From assembly GCA_017434855.1 (NCBI GenBank), contig JAFRUA010000076.1, positions 1 to 64,000 of the forward strand: a stretch of 64,000 bases of DNA, given 5' to 3'. Below are positions 35,662 to 44,501 of this stretch, in pieces. Position 1 is the stretch's first letter; every line of letters starts with the position of its first letter. Made by a program: the position numbers and the translations under genes. The notes under the pieces are model-generated. The model was not told where the DNA came from, made no database searches, and saw only the letters and a list, made by a program, of their open reading frames with translations. Origin of the DNA: Clostridia bacterium (GTDB taxonomy: Bacteria > Bacillota > Clostridia > Oscillospirales > Acutalibacteraceae).

Positions 35662-35690
35662 AGTATATCACTTTTTGCGCCGGATAACAA
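35662..35690 (-). promoter_or_regulatory. Sigma-A promoter of the nusB operon
   Basis: On the minus strand TTGTTA (complement of 35685-35690) and TATACT (complement of 35662-35667) are 17 bases apart, about 40 bases before the nusB ATG. Confidence 0.75.
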
Positions 35691-35715
35691 CTGTTTTGTG
35701 CCATTTCTAAAAAAT

Positions 35716-35748
35716 TTTTTATACAGCAGCCGTGAATTTTTATACAGC
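35716..35748 (-). repeat. Two 12-base direct repeats upstream of the nusB promoter
   Basis: GCTGTATAAAAA on the minus strand occurs twice (complements of 35716-35727 and 35737-35748), 21 bases apart or two helical turns. The copies lie about 25 and 46 bases upstream of the -35 element, as for an operator or an upstream binding site. No clear terminator for spoIIIAH is visible in this gap. Confidence 0.55.
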
Positions 35749-35789
35749 GCCCTGTCTTTCGCCGCATTTTTGATTATCGGATGCGCCTG

Positions 35790-36359
35790 TCACTTCGCCT
35801 CGGTGATCGTCAGGTTTTCTGCGCCGACGCCGGCGATCTGCTCCACGATTTCGGCGATCTGAAGCGATGACGTTTCATTGACGCGGCCGGATTCCACAAC
35901 CACCCAGGCCTCGCCGTCCTGCAGCACGACCACGCACGCCCCGCCGACCTTTGCGGCGATCAGGGTTTCACAGTTGCTTTCCGCCATACAGACCGAATCC
36001 AGGTCAGACAGCAGCGACAGCACTTTTTGCTGCGCCGCGGCGTCCAGCTTTTCGCTGTCCAGCGCCGTTTCGATCGCATCCTTGACCGCATCGCGGCTTT
36101 GCGTCTTTTTGAGCTGCGCTTCGGAAAAGAATTGCTGCATGGCAGCAACGGATGCGGCCGCGTCATCGCCCGGTTCGTCCTGCGGCGCGTCGATCTGTGC
36201 CGTGCCCGCCACAAGCAGCGAATCCCCCAGCGACGCCGGCGGCGACTGATCGGTGCTTTGCGGCAGCCGGGCATAGTACCAATTGACGCCGACCGCCGCG
36301 GCCAGCGCGACAATGAGCGTTGCGGAAAGCACGCGGCGTTTTTTATCGGATGATTTCAT
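35790..36359 (-). CDS. spoIIIAH: Stage III sporulation protein AH
   Basis: SpoIIIAH is the mother-cell half of the SpoIIIAH-SpoIIQ channel across the double membrane around the forespore; 189 residues. It has one N-terminal transmembrane helix (LSATLIVALAAAVGVNWYYA), a variable low-complexity linker, and the conserved C-terminal ring-building domain that begins near AQLKKTQSRDAVKDAIE and ends AEIVEQIAGVGAENLTI. Last of the eight-gene operon, overlapping spoIIIAG by 4 bases. In many Firmicutes nusB follows, as here. Confidence 0.92.
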   Translation of the reverse strand: MKSSDKKRRVLSATLIVALAAAVGVNWYYARLPQSTDQSPPASLGDSLLVAGTAQIDAPQDEPGDDAAASVAAMQQFFSEAQLKKTQSRDAVKDAIETALDSEKLDAAAQQKVLSLLSDLDSVCMAESNCETLIAAKVGGACVVVLQDGEAWVVVESGRVNETSSLQIAEIVEQIAGVGAENLTITEAK

Positions 36360-36910
36360 GCTGACTCCTCCTTCGCTGCCATTTCGGCAACACTGACATT
36401 GGTGGATTTGATATCAAACAGCGCCGTCACCAGGGAAATGATCTGTTCCCGGATCACAGCGTTGGCGCCGCCCTCGCACACCACGGCAACACCGCGCACC
36501 CGCGGAAAGACCTCTTTCACGCGCAGTCCGCTTTCGCTTGTTCCGCTTTTGACCAGAACGACGTCGGACTTTCGGGTGTCGCTTTCGCCGCTGTCTTTGC
36601 GGTCAAAGGCTGCGTCGGTATCGGCGGCATAGACGGTTTCGCTTCCGGATTCAAAGGTGAGCATCACCTCGGTTTTTCCGGCCCCGCGAACACAGGACAG
36701 CAGCGCCGTGAGCTGGTCGTGCAGCGCCTGCTCACTGAACACGGCGGCCGGCTCGTCTGCTGCCGGCGCGGCCTTTTCTTTTTTTGCGCCGAACAGCACG
36801 ATCGCCGCCATCGCCAAAAGACCTGCGACCAATAAAATCAGCGCGCGCCTGTCGGTTTTCAGACGTACACACGCTTTTTTCAGCGTCGGCCAAAGCATCT
36901 GCCCTTTCAT
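36356..36910 (-). CDS. spoIIIAG: Stage III sporulation protein AG
   Basis: SpoIIIAG forms a large secretin-like ring in the mother-cell membrane of the feeding-tube apparatus; 184 residues here. It has one transmembrane helix (RALILLVAGLLAMAAIVLF), a linker, and the ring-building region around LTALLSCVRGAGKTEVMLTF and RGVAVVCEGGANAVIREQI. The ATG at 36910 follows GGAGGA. It overlaps both neighbours by 4 bases. Confidence 0.92.
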   Translation of the reverse strand: MKGQMLWPTLKKACVRLKTDRRALILLVAGLLAMAAIVLFGAKKEKAAPAADEPAAVFSEQALHDQLTALLSCVRGAGKTEVMLTFESGSETVYAADTDAAFDRKDSGESDTRKSDVVLVKSGTSESGLRVKEVFPRVRGVAVVCEGGANAVIREQIISLVTALFDIKSTNVSVAEMAAKEESA

Positions 36911-37386
36911 GGTTGCTCCTCCGTTTCCCATGTGACCGCCGCGTCCGCCGGCAGCAAAGACGCCAGCAGTGCGTGCGCCTGCTCTGTCTGCGCCTCAGTC
37001 CCCCGGCCGCGAACGGTCACCTGAATCGCTATGCTTTCTTCCGTATCACCCGTGCAGAGGACCGCAGCCGTAAACGGAAGGCCCTGTGCCGTGAACGCGT
37101 CGGCCAGTTGTGTTTCCAGCGCGGTCTGCGCCGCCCAGAGCGCCGGCTGGTTCCGGACGTCTGACAGCGACGCCTGTGCGGCCGGGTCGGTTTGAAACAG
37201 TCCCCGCGCCGCCGAGCGCAGCACGCCCTCACCGGGAAAGCCCTGCAGCGCCGCGCAGATCAGGAACACGCCGCACAAATAGCCGAACGCACCCTTCATC
37301 TTTCCTTCGGGAAGCAACGCGCTGAGGACGGCGCAAAAGATCGTCACCAGGGCAAGCGTGCGTACCCACAACGACAGCCCGCTCAT
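36907..37386 (-). CDS. spoIIIAF: Stage III sporulation protein AF
   Basis: A 159-residue membrane protein of the SpoIIIA engulfment-channel complex. Two N-terminal transmembrane helices (SLWVRTLALVTIFCAVLSAL and GAFGYLCGVFLICAALQGF) flank a short loop, as in the family, and a soluble C-terminal ring-building-like domain ends with LASLLPADAAVTWE. It starts immediately after spoIIIAE and overlaps spoIIIAG by 4 bases. Identified by position and topology more than by sequence. Confidence 0.88.
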   Translation of the reverse strand: MSGLSLWVRTLALVTIFCAVLSALLPEGKMKGAFGYLCGVFLICAALQGFPGEGVLRSAARGLFQTDPAAQASLSDVRNQPALWAAQTALETQLADAFTAQGLPFTAAVLCTGDTEESIAIQVTVRGRGTEAQTEQAHALLASLLPADAAVTWETEEQP

Positions 37387-38508
37387 TCATCCGCCCCCTT
37401 TCAGGCTGAGCATGATCCCTGTTGCGATCAGCACAGCAAACAGCTGCAGCACCGCCGCCAGAAGCAAAAAGCGGACGCCGACGCCGAAGCCGCGGATCAG
37501 CGCGGCAAGATCGGCGCAGTCCAGCAGCTCTGCCGCCGTGGCGGCCAGCAAAAACAAAAAGTAAACCAGCAGCGTTTCAAGGATCGGGGGAACCAACAGC
37601 ACCAACAGCACCAGAATGCCCACCACGGCCACCGACCCTTTGATCAGTTGCAGACTGCCGAGCACGGCGGCATAGGCGTCGCTGATGGAGCCGCCCACGA
37701 CCGGGATCAGACTGCTGATCAAAAAGCGCGTGCTTTTGACCGATACCGCGTCCAGCGACCCGGACAGTGCGCTGCGCACACCCAGCACCGCTGCAAACAC
37801 GCTGGCCAGCAGCCCCATCACGATGGACAGCGCCCGGTTCACGCCGCCCACAAAGCGCGACAGATTCATCCGCTGAGAAAAGGCGTTTGCAATCAGCAGC
37901 GCAAAAAAGCAGCCGACCATCGTGACGCACCCGCCGTCGCAAAAGGCAGAGACCCCCTGCGCCAGCGAAAACACCACGCCGCTGTATACGGCCGCACCCG
38001 TCGGCGCGCCGGACAGCGCCAGCAGCCCGGTATAGACCGGCACATACCCGTGCATAAAATCTGTGGCAACACGCATTGCGGAAAGCAGCGTGCTGATCAA
38101 CGGTTCCATCTGCGCCACACTGAAAATCGCAACCGCCGAAACGCACAGCAGGCGCATCCCCTGCGCGGCAGAGGTATCGCGGATCAGCACACGCACCAGC
38201 GCAATCAGCAGCAGCAGTGAAGCAAACGGCAAGAACCGTGTGCCGACGTCACGCAGCGTGGATGCCAGCGACTGCGTGAAAAAGGCGGTGATGTTTTCCG
38301 TCGACACGTCAAACATGGTCTGCGGATCGGACAGATCCAGCCCAAAGGCGTGCAGCGCGTCGGACACATCGTCGTTCATCAGCGCACCCAGCGCCTGCGC
38401 GGTGTCATCCTGCACCTGCTGCAGGGCATCCTCTTCGGCGGCGGCCGCCGGCGCCGTCAGAAACAGCAGCAGCACCGCCGCAATCAAAACCCGGAACCGT
38501 TTCATCAT
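37387..38508 (-). CDS. spoIIIAE: Stage III sporulation protein AE
   Basis: A polytopic membrane protein of 373 residues with a cleavable-looking N-terminal signal segment (RVLIAAVLLLFLTAPAAAA). It then has about seven transmembrane helices, including FASLLLLIALVRVLI and GILVLLVLLVPPILETLLVY. Conserved blocks such as SALSGSLDAVSVKSTRFLIS and SLIPVVGGSISDA are characteristic. It forms part of the mother-cell channel platform that keeps the forespore active. The ATG at 38508 overlaps the spoIIIAD stop as ATGA. Confidence 0.94.
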   Translation of the reverse strand: MMKRFRVLIAAVLLLFLTAPAAAAEEDALQQVQDDTAQALGALMNDDVSDALHAFGLDLSDPQTMFDVSTENITAFFTQSLASTLRDVGTRFLPFASLLLLIALVRVLIRDTSAAQGMRLLCVSAVAIFSVAQMEPLISTLLSAMRVATDFMHGYVPVYTGLLALSGAPTGAAVYSGVVFSLAQGVSAFCDGGCVTMVGCFFALLIANAFSQRMNLSRFVGGVNRALSIVMGLLASVFAAVLGVRSALSGSLDAVSVKSTRFLISSLIPVVGGSISDAYAAVLGSLQLIKGSVAVVGILVLLVLLVPPILETLLVYFLFLLAATAAELLDCADLAALIRGFGVGVRFLLLAAVLQLFAVLIATGIMLSLKGGG

Positions 38509-38894
38509 CCGCAATAGACCAGTACCAGCCGTACTGCGCGCTCCATCAGCGGCAGCGCCAGCAGCACTGTCATGCAGCGTCCGGCAAACACCAGCACCTC
38601 GCCAACGGCGGCGTTGCCGCTTTCCCGGCACAGCGCGGCGCAAATTTCCGTCACGATGCAGATTCCGGCCCCTTTCAGCAGCACTGCGGCGTCTGTGCCG
38701 GCCAGTGCGCCCTGGTCCGCAAAGCCGCGCAGCCCCGCAATGATCTGACGCCCTGCGTTCAGCGCGGCGGCAAGGATCACCACGCAGCAGCCCAGCTCCA
38801 GCAGCAGCGCAAACTCACGTTTTTCTTTGCGCAGCATGACCGCCAGCAGCGCCGCACAAACCGCAAGGGCCGCAAGTTTCAACATCAGGCTCAA
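38505..38894 (-). CDS. spoIIIAD: Stage III sporulation protein AD
   Basis: A 129-residue membrane protein with four hydrophobic helices (for example LAALAVCAALLAVML and LLLELGCCVVILAAAL). It contains the family stretch VLLKGAGICIVTEICAALCRESG. Part of the SpoIIIA complex, overlapping spoIIIAC and spoIIIAE by 4 bases each. Confidence 0.93.
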   Translation of the reverse strand: MSLMLKLAALAVCAALLAVMLRKEKREFALLLELGCCVVILAAALNAGRQIIAGLRGFADQGALAGTDAAVLLKGAGICIVTEICAALCRESGNAAVGEVLVFAGRCMTVLLALPLMERAVRLVLVYCG

Positions 38895-39085
38895 AACTCG
38901 ATCAACTCCCGCACAGCGGCCAGCAGCGCCCGAATCTGGGGAATGAGGATCATCAGGACCACAATCACGCCCATCAGCGTTGTCAATGTCGCATACTCGC
39001 TCTTTTCCGCCCGAACCAGGATCTGGTTCAGAATCGAAACGATCAGACCGACCGCGGCGATTTTTAAAATCAAATCAATATCCAT
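38891..39085 (-). CDS. spoIIIAC: Stage III sporulation protein AC
   Basis: A 64-residue protein with two transmembrane helices (DLILKIAAVGLIVSILNQIL and TTLMGVIVVLMILIPQI), the usual size for SpoIIIAC. It overlaps spoIIIAD by 4 bases and lies 9 bases after spoIIIAB. Confidence 0.94.
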   Translation of the reverse strand: MDIDLILKIAAVGLIVSILNQILVRAEKSEYATLTTLMGVIVVLMILIPQIRALLAAVRELIEF

Positions 39086-39094
39086 CGTTCATCC

Positions 39095-39583
39095 TCATGT
39101 CATAAACACAAACAGCGCAAACCCCGCAAATATGCCGCAGCCGTTGCAGACCGGGGCATATTTTTCATACCGCGACCGCGCACGCTGCGCCAGGTCCTCC
39201 ATGGTGCGGCCGGCGCGGTGCAAAATCTGCAACTGGCCATTCAGGTCCGTTGTGCCCAGCAACGCACCCAGCGCGCATAGATCGTCGCGCGCGTCCTTGT
39301 CCAGCGGCAGCGTCGTTTCACGGATCGCCGCCGACCACGCAGCGGAAAAGCTTTCGCCCGCACGGACCGCCGCACAGCAGCGCGTCAAAAATGTCAGGTC
39401 GCCGGCGTTCTCTTCCAGCAGCGGCAGCAGCGGCAGCGCGGCATACTCCATCCGCAGGCGGATCGTTTCAAAAAACGTCGCCAACGCCGCCAGCGTTTTC
39501 CATCGGGCACGCAGCCGACGGCGCATCCACAGCCCCGCCAGTACGCTAAAACACCAGACCGACACGGCGAGCATATATTTCAT
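39095..39583 (-). CDS. spoIIIAB: Stage III sporulation protein AB
   Basis: A 162-residue protein with N- and C-terminal transmembrane helices enclosing a cytosolic helical domain, the GspF-like arrangement of SpoIIIAB. Conserved features are FFETIRLRMEYAALPL and a C-terminal EKYAPVCNGCGIFAGF. The ATG at 39583 has AAGGAG 7 bases upstream, giving an unusually long 38-base overlap with spoIIIAA, so the two must be translationally coupled. Confidence 0.92.
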   Translation of the reverse strand: MKYMLAVSVWCFSVLAGLWMRRRLRARWKTLAALATFFETIRLRMEYAALPLLPLLEENAGDLTFLTRCCAAVRAGESFSAAWSAAIRETTLPLDKDARDDLCALGALLGTTDLNGQLQILHRAGRTMEDLAQRARSRYEKYAPVCNGCGIFAGFALFVFMT

Positions 39584-40520
39584 CACGCAGCTCCTTTGCA
39601 TCCATCATCGTTTCAACCCGGCCGGGCTGGCCGCCGCTTTTCAACAGCGCCACCGATGAAAAGGCTTCTGTTTCCAGCAGCGCACAAATCACGCGCCGTG
39701 TCAGCAGATCGTCACGCCCGGCCGCATGCACGCTGGCAATGAAACGGACCCCCGCGTTGACGCCGCTGCGGACCGCCTCCAGCTCGTCGTCTGTCACCAG
39801 CTCGTCACACACCATCACCTGCGGCGACAGGGTGCGCAGTGCGATCTCGATGGCCGCGGCCGTGGGGTACCCCGTCAGAACGTCGGTGTTCCAGCCCACG
39901 TCGTTTTGCGCCGTACCGTCGCGCACGGCAGCCAGCTCCTGGCGCGCATCCGCCACGCAAACCTTTTGCGCCGGCCCCTCGCTCCCGCCGGCAAGCAGCC
40001 GGATCAGATCGCGCAGCAGCGTGGTTTTGCCGCCGCCGGGCGGCCCGGCGATCAACAGCCCGCCCGGGACCGCTTTCAACTGTTCCAGCAGCGGCAGCGC
40101 ACAGCCCGGCGCCTCGCGCGCGATGCGCAGATTCAGCGACGACACGTTGCGCAGCGACATGATCTTTCCGTTTGCGTCTGTCACCGCCGTGCCGCAAACG
40201 CCGGCGCGATGCCCGTTTTGCAGCGTGATAAAGCCGCTGACGATCTCGCTTTGAAAGCTGTGGACCGAATAAGCGCACAGGCGCTGAAAACAGTCCTGCA
40301 GGTCTGACGAAGCAAGGCGCACGCAGTTTTGCGCCGGAACGTCAGAAAGCGTTCCATCCTCCAGCAGCGCACATGAACCGTACCGCCCGAACAGAACCAA
40401 CGGCTGCCCGGCGCGCAGGCGCACCTCATACGTTTCGCGCTTGATGTTGGTTTTCACCCGCAGCAGCCGGTCGCGCAGCGGCGGCGAAAGCGCCGACACC
40501 GCGCCCTCAAAACGCTTCAT
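39546..40520 (-). CDS. spoIIIAA: Stage III sporulation protein AA (ATPase)
   Basis: Cytosolic secretion-type ATPase of the SpoIIIA channel, 324 residues. Walker A is IAGPPGGGKTTLLRDLIR, Walker B-like VMVCDELVTDDE, preceded by the family block GHRAGVCGTAV and followed by FIASVHAAGRDDLLTR. First gene of the operon, behind a predicted sigma-E promoter, as expected for mother-cell expression. Confidence 0.95.
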   Translation of the reverse strand: MKRFEGAVSALSPPLRDRLLRVKTNIKRETYEVRLRAGQPLVLFGRYGSCALLEDGTLSDVPAQNCVRLASSDLQDCFQRLCAYSVHSFQSEIVSGFITLQNGHRAGVCGTAVTDANGKIMSLRNVSSLNLRIAREAPGCALPLLEQLKAVPGGLLIAGPPGGGKTTLLRDLIRLLAGGSEGPAQKVCVADARQELAAVRDGTAQNDVGWNTDVLTGYPTAAAIEIALRTLSPQVMVCDELVTDDELEAVRSGVNAGVRFIASVHAAGRDDLLTRRVICALLETEAFSSVALLKSGGQPGRVETMMDAKELRDEIYARRVGLVF

Positions 40521-40543
40521 GGCCCTTCCCCCTTTCTCACTCC

Positions 40544-40572
40544 AAGGTATGTCCGGGCCGGAAAAAATATGC
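40544..40572 (-). promoter_or_regulatory. Predicted sigma-E promoter of the spoIIIA operon
   Basis: On the minus strand GCATATT (complement of 40566-40572) matches the sigma-E -35 consensus KMATATT exactly, and CATACCTT (complement of 40544-40551) matches CATACAHT in all but one position. The spacing is 14 bases. It lies just upstream of spoIIIAA, which is sigma-E-controlled in Bacillus subtilis. Confidence 0.75.
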
Positions 40573-40591
40573 TTTATTTTTTAGAAAGCAC

Positions 40592-40620
40592 TTGCACGCA
40601 GGGCCAAAATCATGTATCAT
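40592..40620 (+). promoter_or_regulatory. Sigma-A promoter of the YfhO-like gene
   Basis: TTGCAC (40592-40597) and TATCAT (40615-40620) are separated by 17 bases, 54 bases before the ATG. It is back-to-back with the divergent sigma-E promoter. Confidence 0.6.
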
Positions 40621-40674
40621 ATAGGATGGATTATCGGGCGGTGCCGGGCATCGCCGTCAGAAAGAGGGAACGCT

Positions 40675-43665
40675 ATGCAATCCACGTCGCCGCTGCAAAA
40701 GCGTCAAAACATCTTTTGGCGCAACCGCTTTGTGCTGCTCGCCGTCCTGATGACGGCGGGGGTCATGTCTGTGATCTATCTGTGCGCTTCGTTTGCGCTG
40801 TTTCACGGAGAAAACACCATTTTGCGCATTGACCTGTATCACCAGTATGCGCCGCTGTTTGCGGAGCTGTATGACCGTTTGTTTGCGCATCAGTCGCTGA
40901 CCTATTCCTGGACCACGGGGCTCGGCAGCTGCTTTTTGGGCAATTATTTCAACTATTTGTCCAGCCCCATCGGCGCGATCGTCGTGTTCTTTGGCCACAA
41001 GCATGTGCCGGAGGCCATCGCCGCGATGGTGCTGATCAAGGCCGCGCTGTCGTCCGGCACCTTTGCGTGGTATCTCAAGCGCTCGCAGCGCAGCCACACG
41101 CCCGTCATTGCCGCGTTCGGGCTGCTGTATTCCTTTTGCGGCTTTATGCTGGCGTATTATTGGGACGTGATGTGGCTGGACGCCATGGTGCTGCTGCCGC
41201 TGGTGGTGCGCGGCATTGAGCAGATCATCGACCGCCGCCGCTTTGCCCTGTTCACCGGCGCGCTGGCACTGAGCATGTTTTCAAATTATTACATGTCTTA
41301 CATGCTCTGCCTGTTTTCGGTGCTTTATTTCTTTTACTATTTCTTTTCCCGCTACACGCTGCTGGACTGCGTGAACCAAAAACGCTTTTCACCCGGCAAC
41401 GCGTTTTCGCTGCGCCTGCTGCGGGCCGGGCTGGTGTTCACCTTTGCCGCGCTGCTGGCCGCGGCGCTGATGGCTGCGGCGCTGCTGCCGACCTATCGCA
41501 TTCTGCAAAGCTGCTCGGCCACGTCCGGCATCACGCCGAAGGAATGGAAAACCTATTTCAACTTTTTTGACTTTTTTGCCAACCATTTTGCGCTTTTGAC
41601 GCCGACCATCCGCAGCAGCGAAACCGTTGTGCTGCCAAACATCTATTGCGGCGTGCTGACGCTGCTGCTTGCGCCGCTGTATTTCTTTACCAAGTCTGTT
41701 TCAAAGCGCGAAAAAACCGTCACGCTGTTTTTGCTTGCGATCTTTTATGTGTCGTTCAATTACAACATCATCAACTTCTATTGGCACGGGATGCACTTTC
41801 CCAACGACCTGCCCTACCGTTTTTCATTCATCTATTCCTTTTTGCTGCTTGTGATCGCATACAAGACGTTCCGCCGCCTGCGGGAGCTGGAGACGCGGTG
41901 GATCGCGCTGTCATGCATCTTTGTCTTTGCGTTCCTGGTCCTGGTGGAGGACGCCGGCTCGCATAATGTCACCGACAAAACCGTGCTGTGGACAAGCGTT
42001 TTTCTTGTGATCCAGGGGCTGCTCCTGATTTTGTTCAGGAGCGGGCGCACGTTTGCGCTGTCGCTGTCGATGCTGCTGTGCGTGTTCACCTGCAGCGAAG
42101 CGATCATCTGTGACACACCGGCCTTTTTGCTTGACAACCCGGTCAAGCAGGAATCCTATGAGGGCGACTATGACGAATTCCGCGGACTGAAAGAAAAGCT
42201 GGACACCATTGAGCAGGGTGACTTTTATCGCATGGAGCTCAGCCAACTGCGCGCCCGGATGGACAATAGCTGGTTCGGTTATAACGGCGTTTCCACGTTT
42301 TCTTCCATGGCATATGAGCGCATGGCAAAGCTGGAATACTCGCTGGGGATGATGAGCAACCACATCAACAGCTATACCTATCACCCGCAGACGCCGGTCT
42401 ATAACATGATGCACGCGCTCAAGTACGTCGTCAGCAACACATCGCCCAATCTGCTTGTCAGCCCGCACTATGCCTATACCACCGACAACGGAAAGTTCCT
42501 GGCCTATCGGGTCAAAGAGAATCTGCCGATCGCCTATGGCGTCAACAGCGACATTGAAAACTGGAACACTGAGCTGACAAACCCCTTTGCCATGCAGACG
42601 GATTATTTCCTGCGCGCCACCGGACTGGACGGCAGCCTGTTTACCATTGCGCCCGCCGACTATGTCAATTACTTCAACTGCGAGCCCTTTGCCACCGATC
42701 TGGAGACCACGGAGTTCTATTTCACAAAAACCAGCGCCGGGCAGGAAGCCAGCGCCAATTTCCATGTGGTCGCACCCAAAAAGGGCAACCTGTATTTCTA
42801 TTTCAAGGTGTCCGGCGCCAGCAGCAAAAGCGTCACCGTCAACACCAACAACGGCACCCTGACGCATTCCGCGCGTGAAAACTGCATCTTTGATCTCGGC
42901 TATTATGAAAAGGGCGAGGAAGTGAACATCACCATCCCGTTTGAAACCGACAGCGGCAGCCTGACCTTTGAGGTCTGCACCATGGACGAAAAGCTGTTTG
43001 CCGAGGGGTATGAGATCTTATCGGAGCGTGCGCTGCTGCTGACCGATTTCACCAACGACCTGCGCAAAACATCATTGACCGGCACCTTCATCACCGCCGA
43101 AGACTGCGTGCTGTATACCTCGATTCCGTATGACACCGGGTGGGTCGTCACCATTGACGGCGAAACGGTGCCGCAGGACGAGATCTTTGCCATCGGCAAC
43201 GGGCTGCTGGGCGTGCGCGTCGGGCGCGGCAGCCACACCGTGCAGCTCACGTATCACGCCCCCGGGCTGCGAATCGGTCTGATCATCAGCGGGGCGGCCG
43301 CGCTGCTGGCGCTGCTGCTTGCGGTCGGATACCTCATCCGCAAACGGCTGCGGATCAAAAAACGTCTGGCAAACGGCGAGCGCGTGCTGCTGGCCGGCCG
43401 GGACGCCCCCGTCAGCGAGGACCTGTTCCTTGCCCCGCCCGCGCCAAAACCGGCAAACGCACCAGCACCCCCGGCACCGCCCGCGCAGCAGGCATCGGCC
43501 AAAGCTGCCCCGCCTGCCGGCGCACCAAAGCGCGAAATCATCACGCCGCCCAGGCAACAGGTCCGCCGCGAGGTGATCGGCGTGCCCGCGCCGCCGGCGT
43601 CTGAGGTCCCGACCGTGACGCCGCCGCAGTATGACGTCACAGAGCTTGCGCCGTTTGACGAATAA
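40675..43665 (+). CDS. YfhO-family polytopic membrane protein
   Basis: A 996-residue membrane protein of the YfhO group, a GT-C-like glycosyltransferase superfamily linked in some bacteria to lipoteichoic-acid or lipid glycosylation. About a dozen helices fill the first 480 residues. The first external loop has the acidic pattern DLYHQYAPLFAELYDRL and TYSWTTGLGS. A long extracellular region (about 490-860) precedes a last transmembrane helix (about 865-885). The final 110 residues form a cytosolic tail rich in Pro and Ala (PAPKPANAPAPPAPP). AGAGGGA precedes the ATG. The donor lipid and target are unknown. Confidence 0.85.
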   Translation: MQSTSPLQKRQNIFWRNRFVLLAVLMTAGVMSVIYLCASFALFHGENTILRIDLYHQYAPLFAELYDRLFAHQSLTYSWTTGLGSCFLGNYFNYLSSPIGAIVVFFGHKHVPEAIAAMVLIKAALSSGTFAWYLKRSQRSHTPVIAAFGLLYSFCGFMLAYYWDVMWLDAMVLLPLVVRGIEQIIDRRRFALFTGALALSMFSNYYMSYMLCLFSVLYFFYYFFSRYTLLDCVNQKRFSPGNAFSLRLLRAGLVFTFAALLAAALMAAALLPTYRILQSCSATSGITPKEWKTYFNFFDFFANHFALLTPTIRSSETVVLPNIYCGVLTLLLAPLYFFTKSVSKREKTVTLFLLAIFYVSFNYNIINFYWHGMHFPNDLPYRFSFIYSFLLLVIAYKTFRRLRELETRWIALSCIFVFAFLVLVEDAGSHNVTDKTVLWTSVFLVIQGLLLILFRSGRTFALSLSMLLCVFTCSEAIICDTPAFLLDNPVKQESYEGDYDEFRGLKEKLDTIEQGDFYRMELSQLRARMDNSWFGYNGVSTFSSMAYERMAKLEYSLGMMSNHINSYTYHPQTPVYNMMHALKYVVSNTSPNLLVSPHYAYTTDNGKFLAYRVKENLPIAYGVNSDIENWNTELTNPFAMQTDYFLRATGLDGSLFTIAPADYVNYFNCEPFATDLETTEFYFTKTSAGQEASANFHVVAPKKGNLYFYFKVSGASSKSVTVNTNNGTLTHSARENCIFDLGYYEKGEEVNITIPFETDSGSLTFEVCTMDEKLFAEGYEILSERALLLTDFTNDLRKTSLTGTFITAEDCVLYTSIPYDTGWVVTIDGETVPQDEIFAIGNGLLGVRVGRGSHTVQLTYHAPGLRIGLIISGAAALLALLLAVGYLIRKRLRIKKRLANGERVLLAGRDAPVSEDLFLAPPAPKPANAPAPPAPPAQQASAKAAPPAGAPKREIITPPRQQVRREVIGVPAPPASEVPTVTPPQYDVTELAPFDE

Positions 43666-43681
43666 TCATTCACAACAAAAT

Positions 43682-43718
43682 AACGACCCCGCCGAAGTTC
43701 AGCCCCGGCGGGGTCGTT
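43682..43718. terminator. Bidirectional terminator
   Basis: A perfect 13-base stem, AACGACCCCGCCG (43682-43694) and its complement (43706-43718), with an 11-base loop. It lies between the convergent YfhO-like gene and the hydrolase gene. The T-rich tail is better on the minus strand (ATTTTGTT), so it mainly ends the hydrogenase-maturation operon. Confidence 0.85.
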
Positions 43719-43733
43719 TGATCACGTTATAAA

Positions 43734-44501
43734 TCAGACCGGTACAAAGCCGTCATACGTCAGTGTGCCGAGCTGCTCTGCCAGCCAGCCGATGCTGTCC
43801 GCGACCCAGTTTTTCACACGGGCGCAGACGTCGCCGCGCATCATCAGCGGAACGGCGGTCGAAAAGCCGTGCGTGCCGCGCGAATAGATGTGGCTTTCAA
43901 AGGGAATGCCGTGCATCGCGAGGGCCTGCTCCATCGCCAGCGTGTGGCGGATATCCACGGTCCGGTCGTCGCGGCCGTGGGCGAAAAAGCAGGGGCAGGT
44001 CGCGCTGTCCACGCATTGCTCCGCGGACGGAAGGCGCGGTTTGTCAGGCGTGACCACAGCGGGCAGGATCGAAGAATCCGGAAAGATCACGGGATAGACC
44101 AGCACGGCGGCCGCCGGCTTGTGCTGTGCCAGCGTCGCGGCACAGGCGGCAAGATGTCCCCCGGCAGAAAAGCCGACAATGGCGATCTTATCCGCGGCGA
44201 CGTGCCACTGCCGCGCGTGATCGAGAATGAGCTGCATGGCGTCCTCATAGTCATCGAGCGGCTGCGGCCAGGCGCAGGCGTCGCCGACGGTATAGCGCAG
44301 CACAAACGCCTGATAGCCCGCGTTTGCATAGGCCAGCGCGATGGGCTCCGCCTCGCGGTCGGAGCAGAACTGATAGGCCCCGCCGGGAATGACCAGCATC
44401 GCGGGGCGCTCAAGAAAGCCGTATTCCCCGCCGACGTCCTGCAGATACGCCGTCAGCGTCACGCCACGTTCGGGATGCAAAGGAATCGTTTGTATCCTCA
44501 T
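43734..44501 (-). CDS. Alpha/beta hydrolase (acetyl-esterase type)
   Basis: A 255-residue cytosolic hydrolase. The nucleophile is S112 in VGFSAGGHLAA, the oxyanion loop IPGGAYQ, with the acid in HGRDDRTV and the histidine in GTHGF. This layout fits short-chain or sugar-acetyl esterases. Its ATG overlaps the hydF stop (ATGA) and its AAAGGAGG binding site lies inside hydF, so it is a coupled part of the hydrogenase-maturation operon. A link to H-cluster chemistry is not known and may be coincidental. Confidence 0.85.
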   Translation of the reverse strand: MRIQTIPLHPERGVTLTAYLQDVGGEYGFLERPAMLVIPGGAYQFCSDREAEPIALAYANAGYQAFVLRYTVGDACAWPQPLDDYEDAMQLILDHARQWHVAADKIAIVGFSAGGHLAACAATLAQHKPAAAVLVYPVIFPDSSILPAVVTPDKPRLPSAEQCVDSATCPCFFAHGRDDRTVDIRHTLAMEQALAMHGIPFESHIYSRGTHGFSTAVPLMMRGDVCARVKNWVADSIGWLAEQLGTLTYDGFVPV

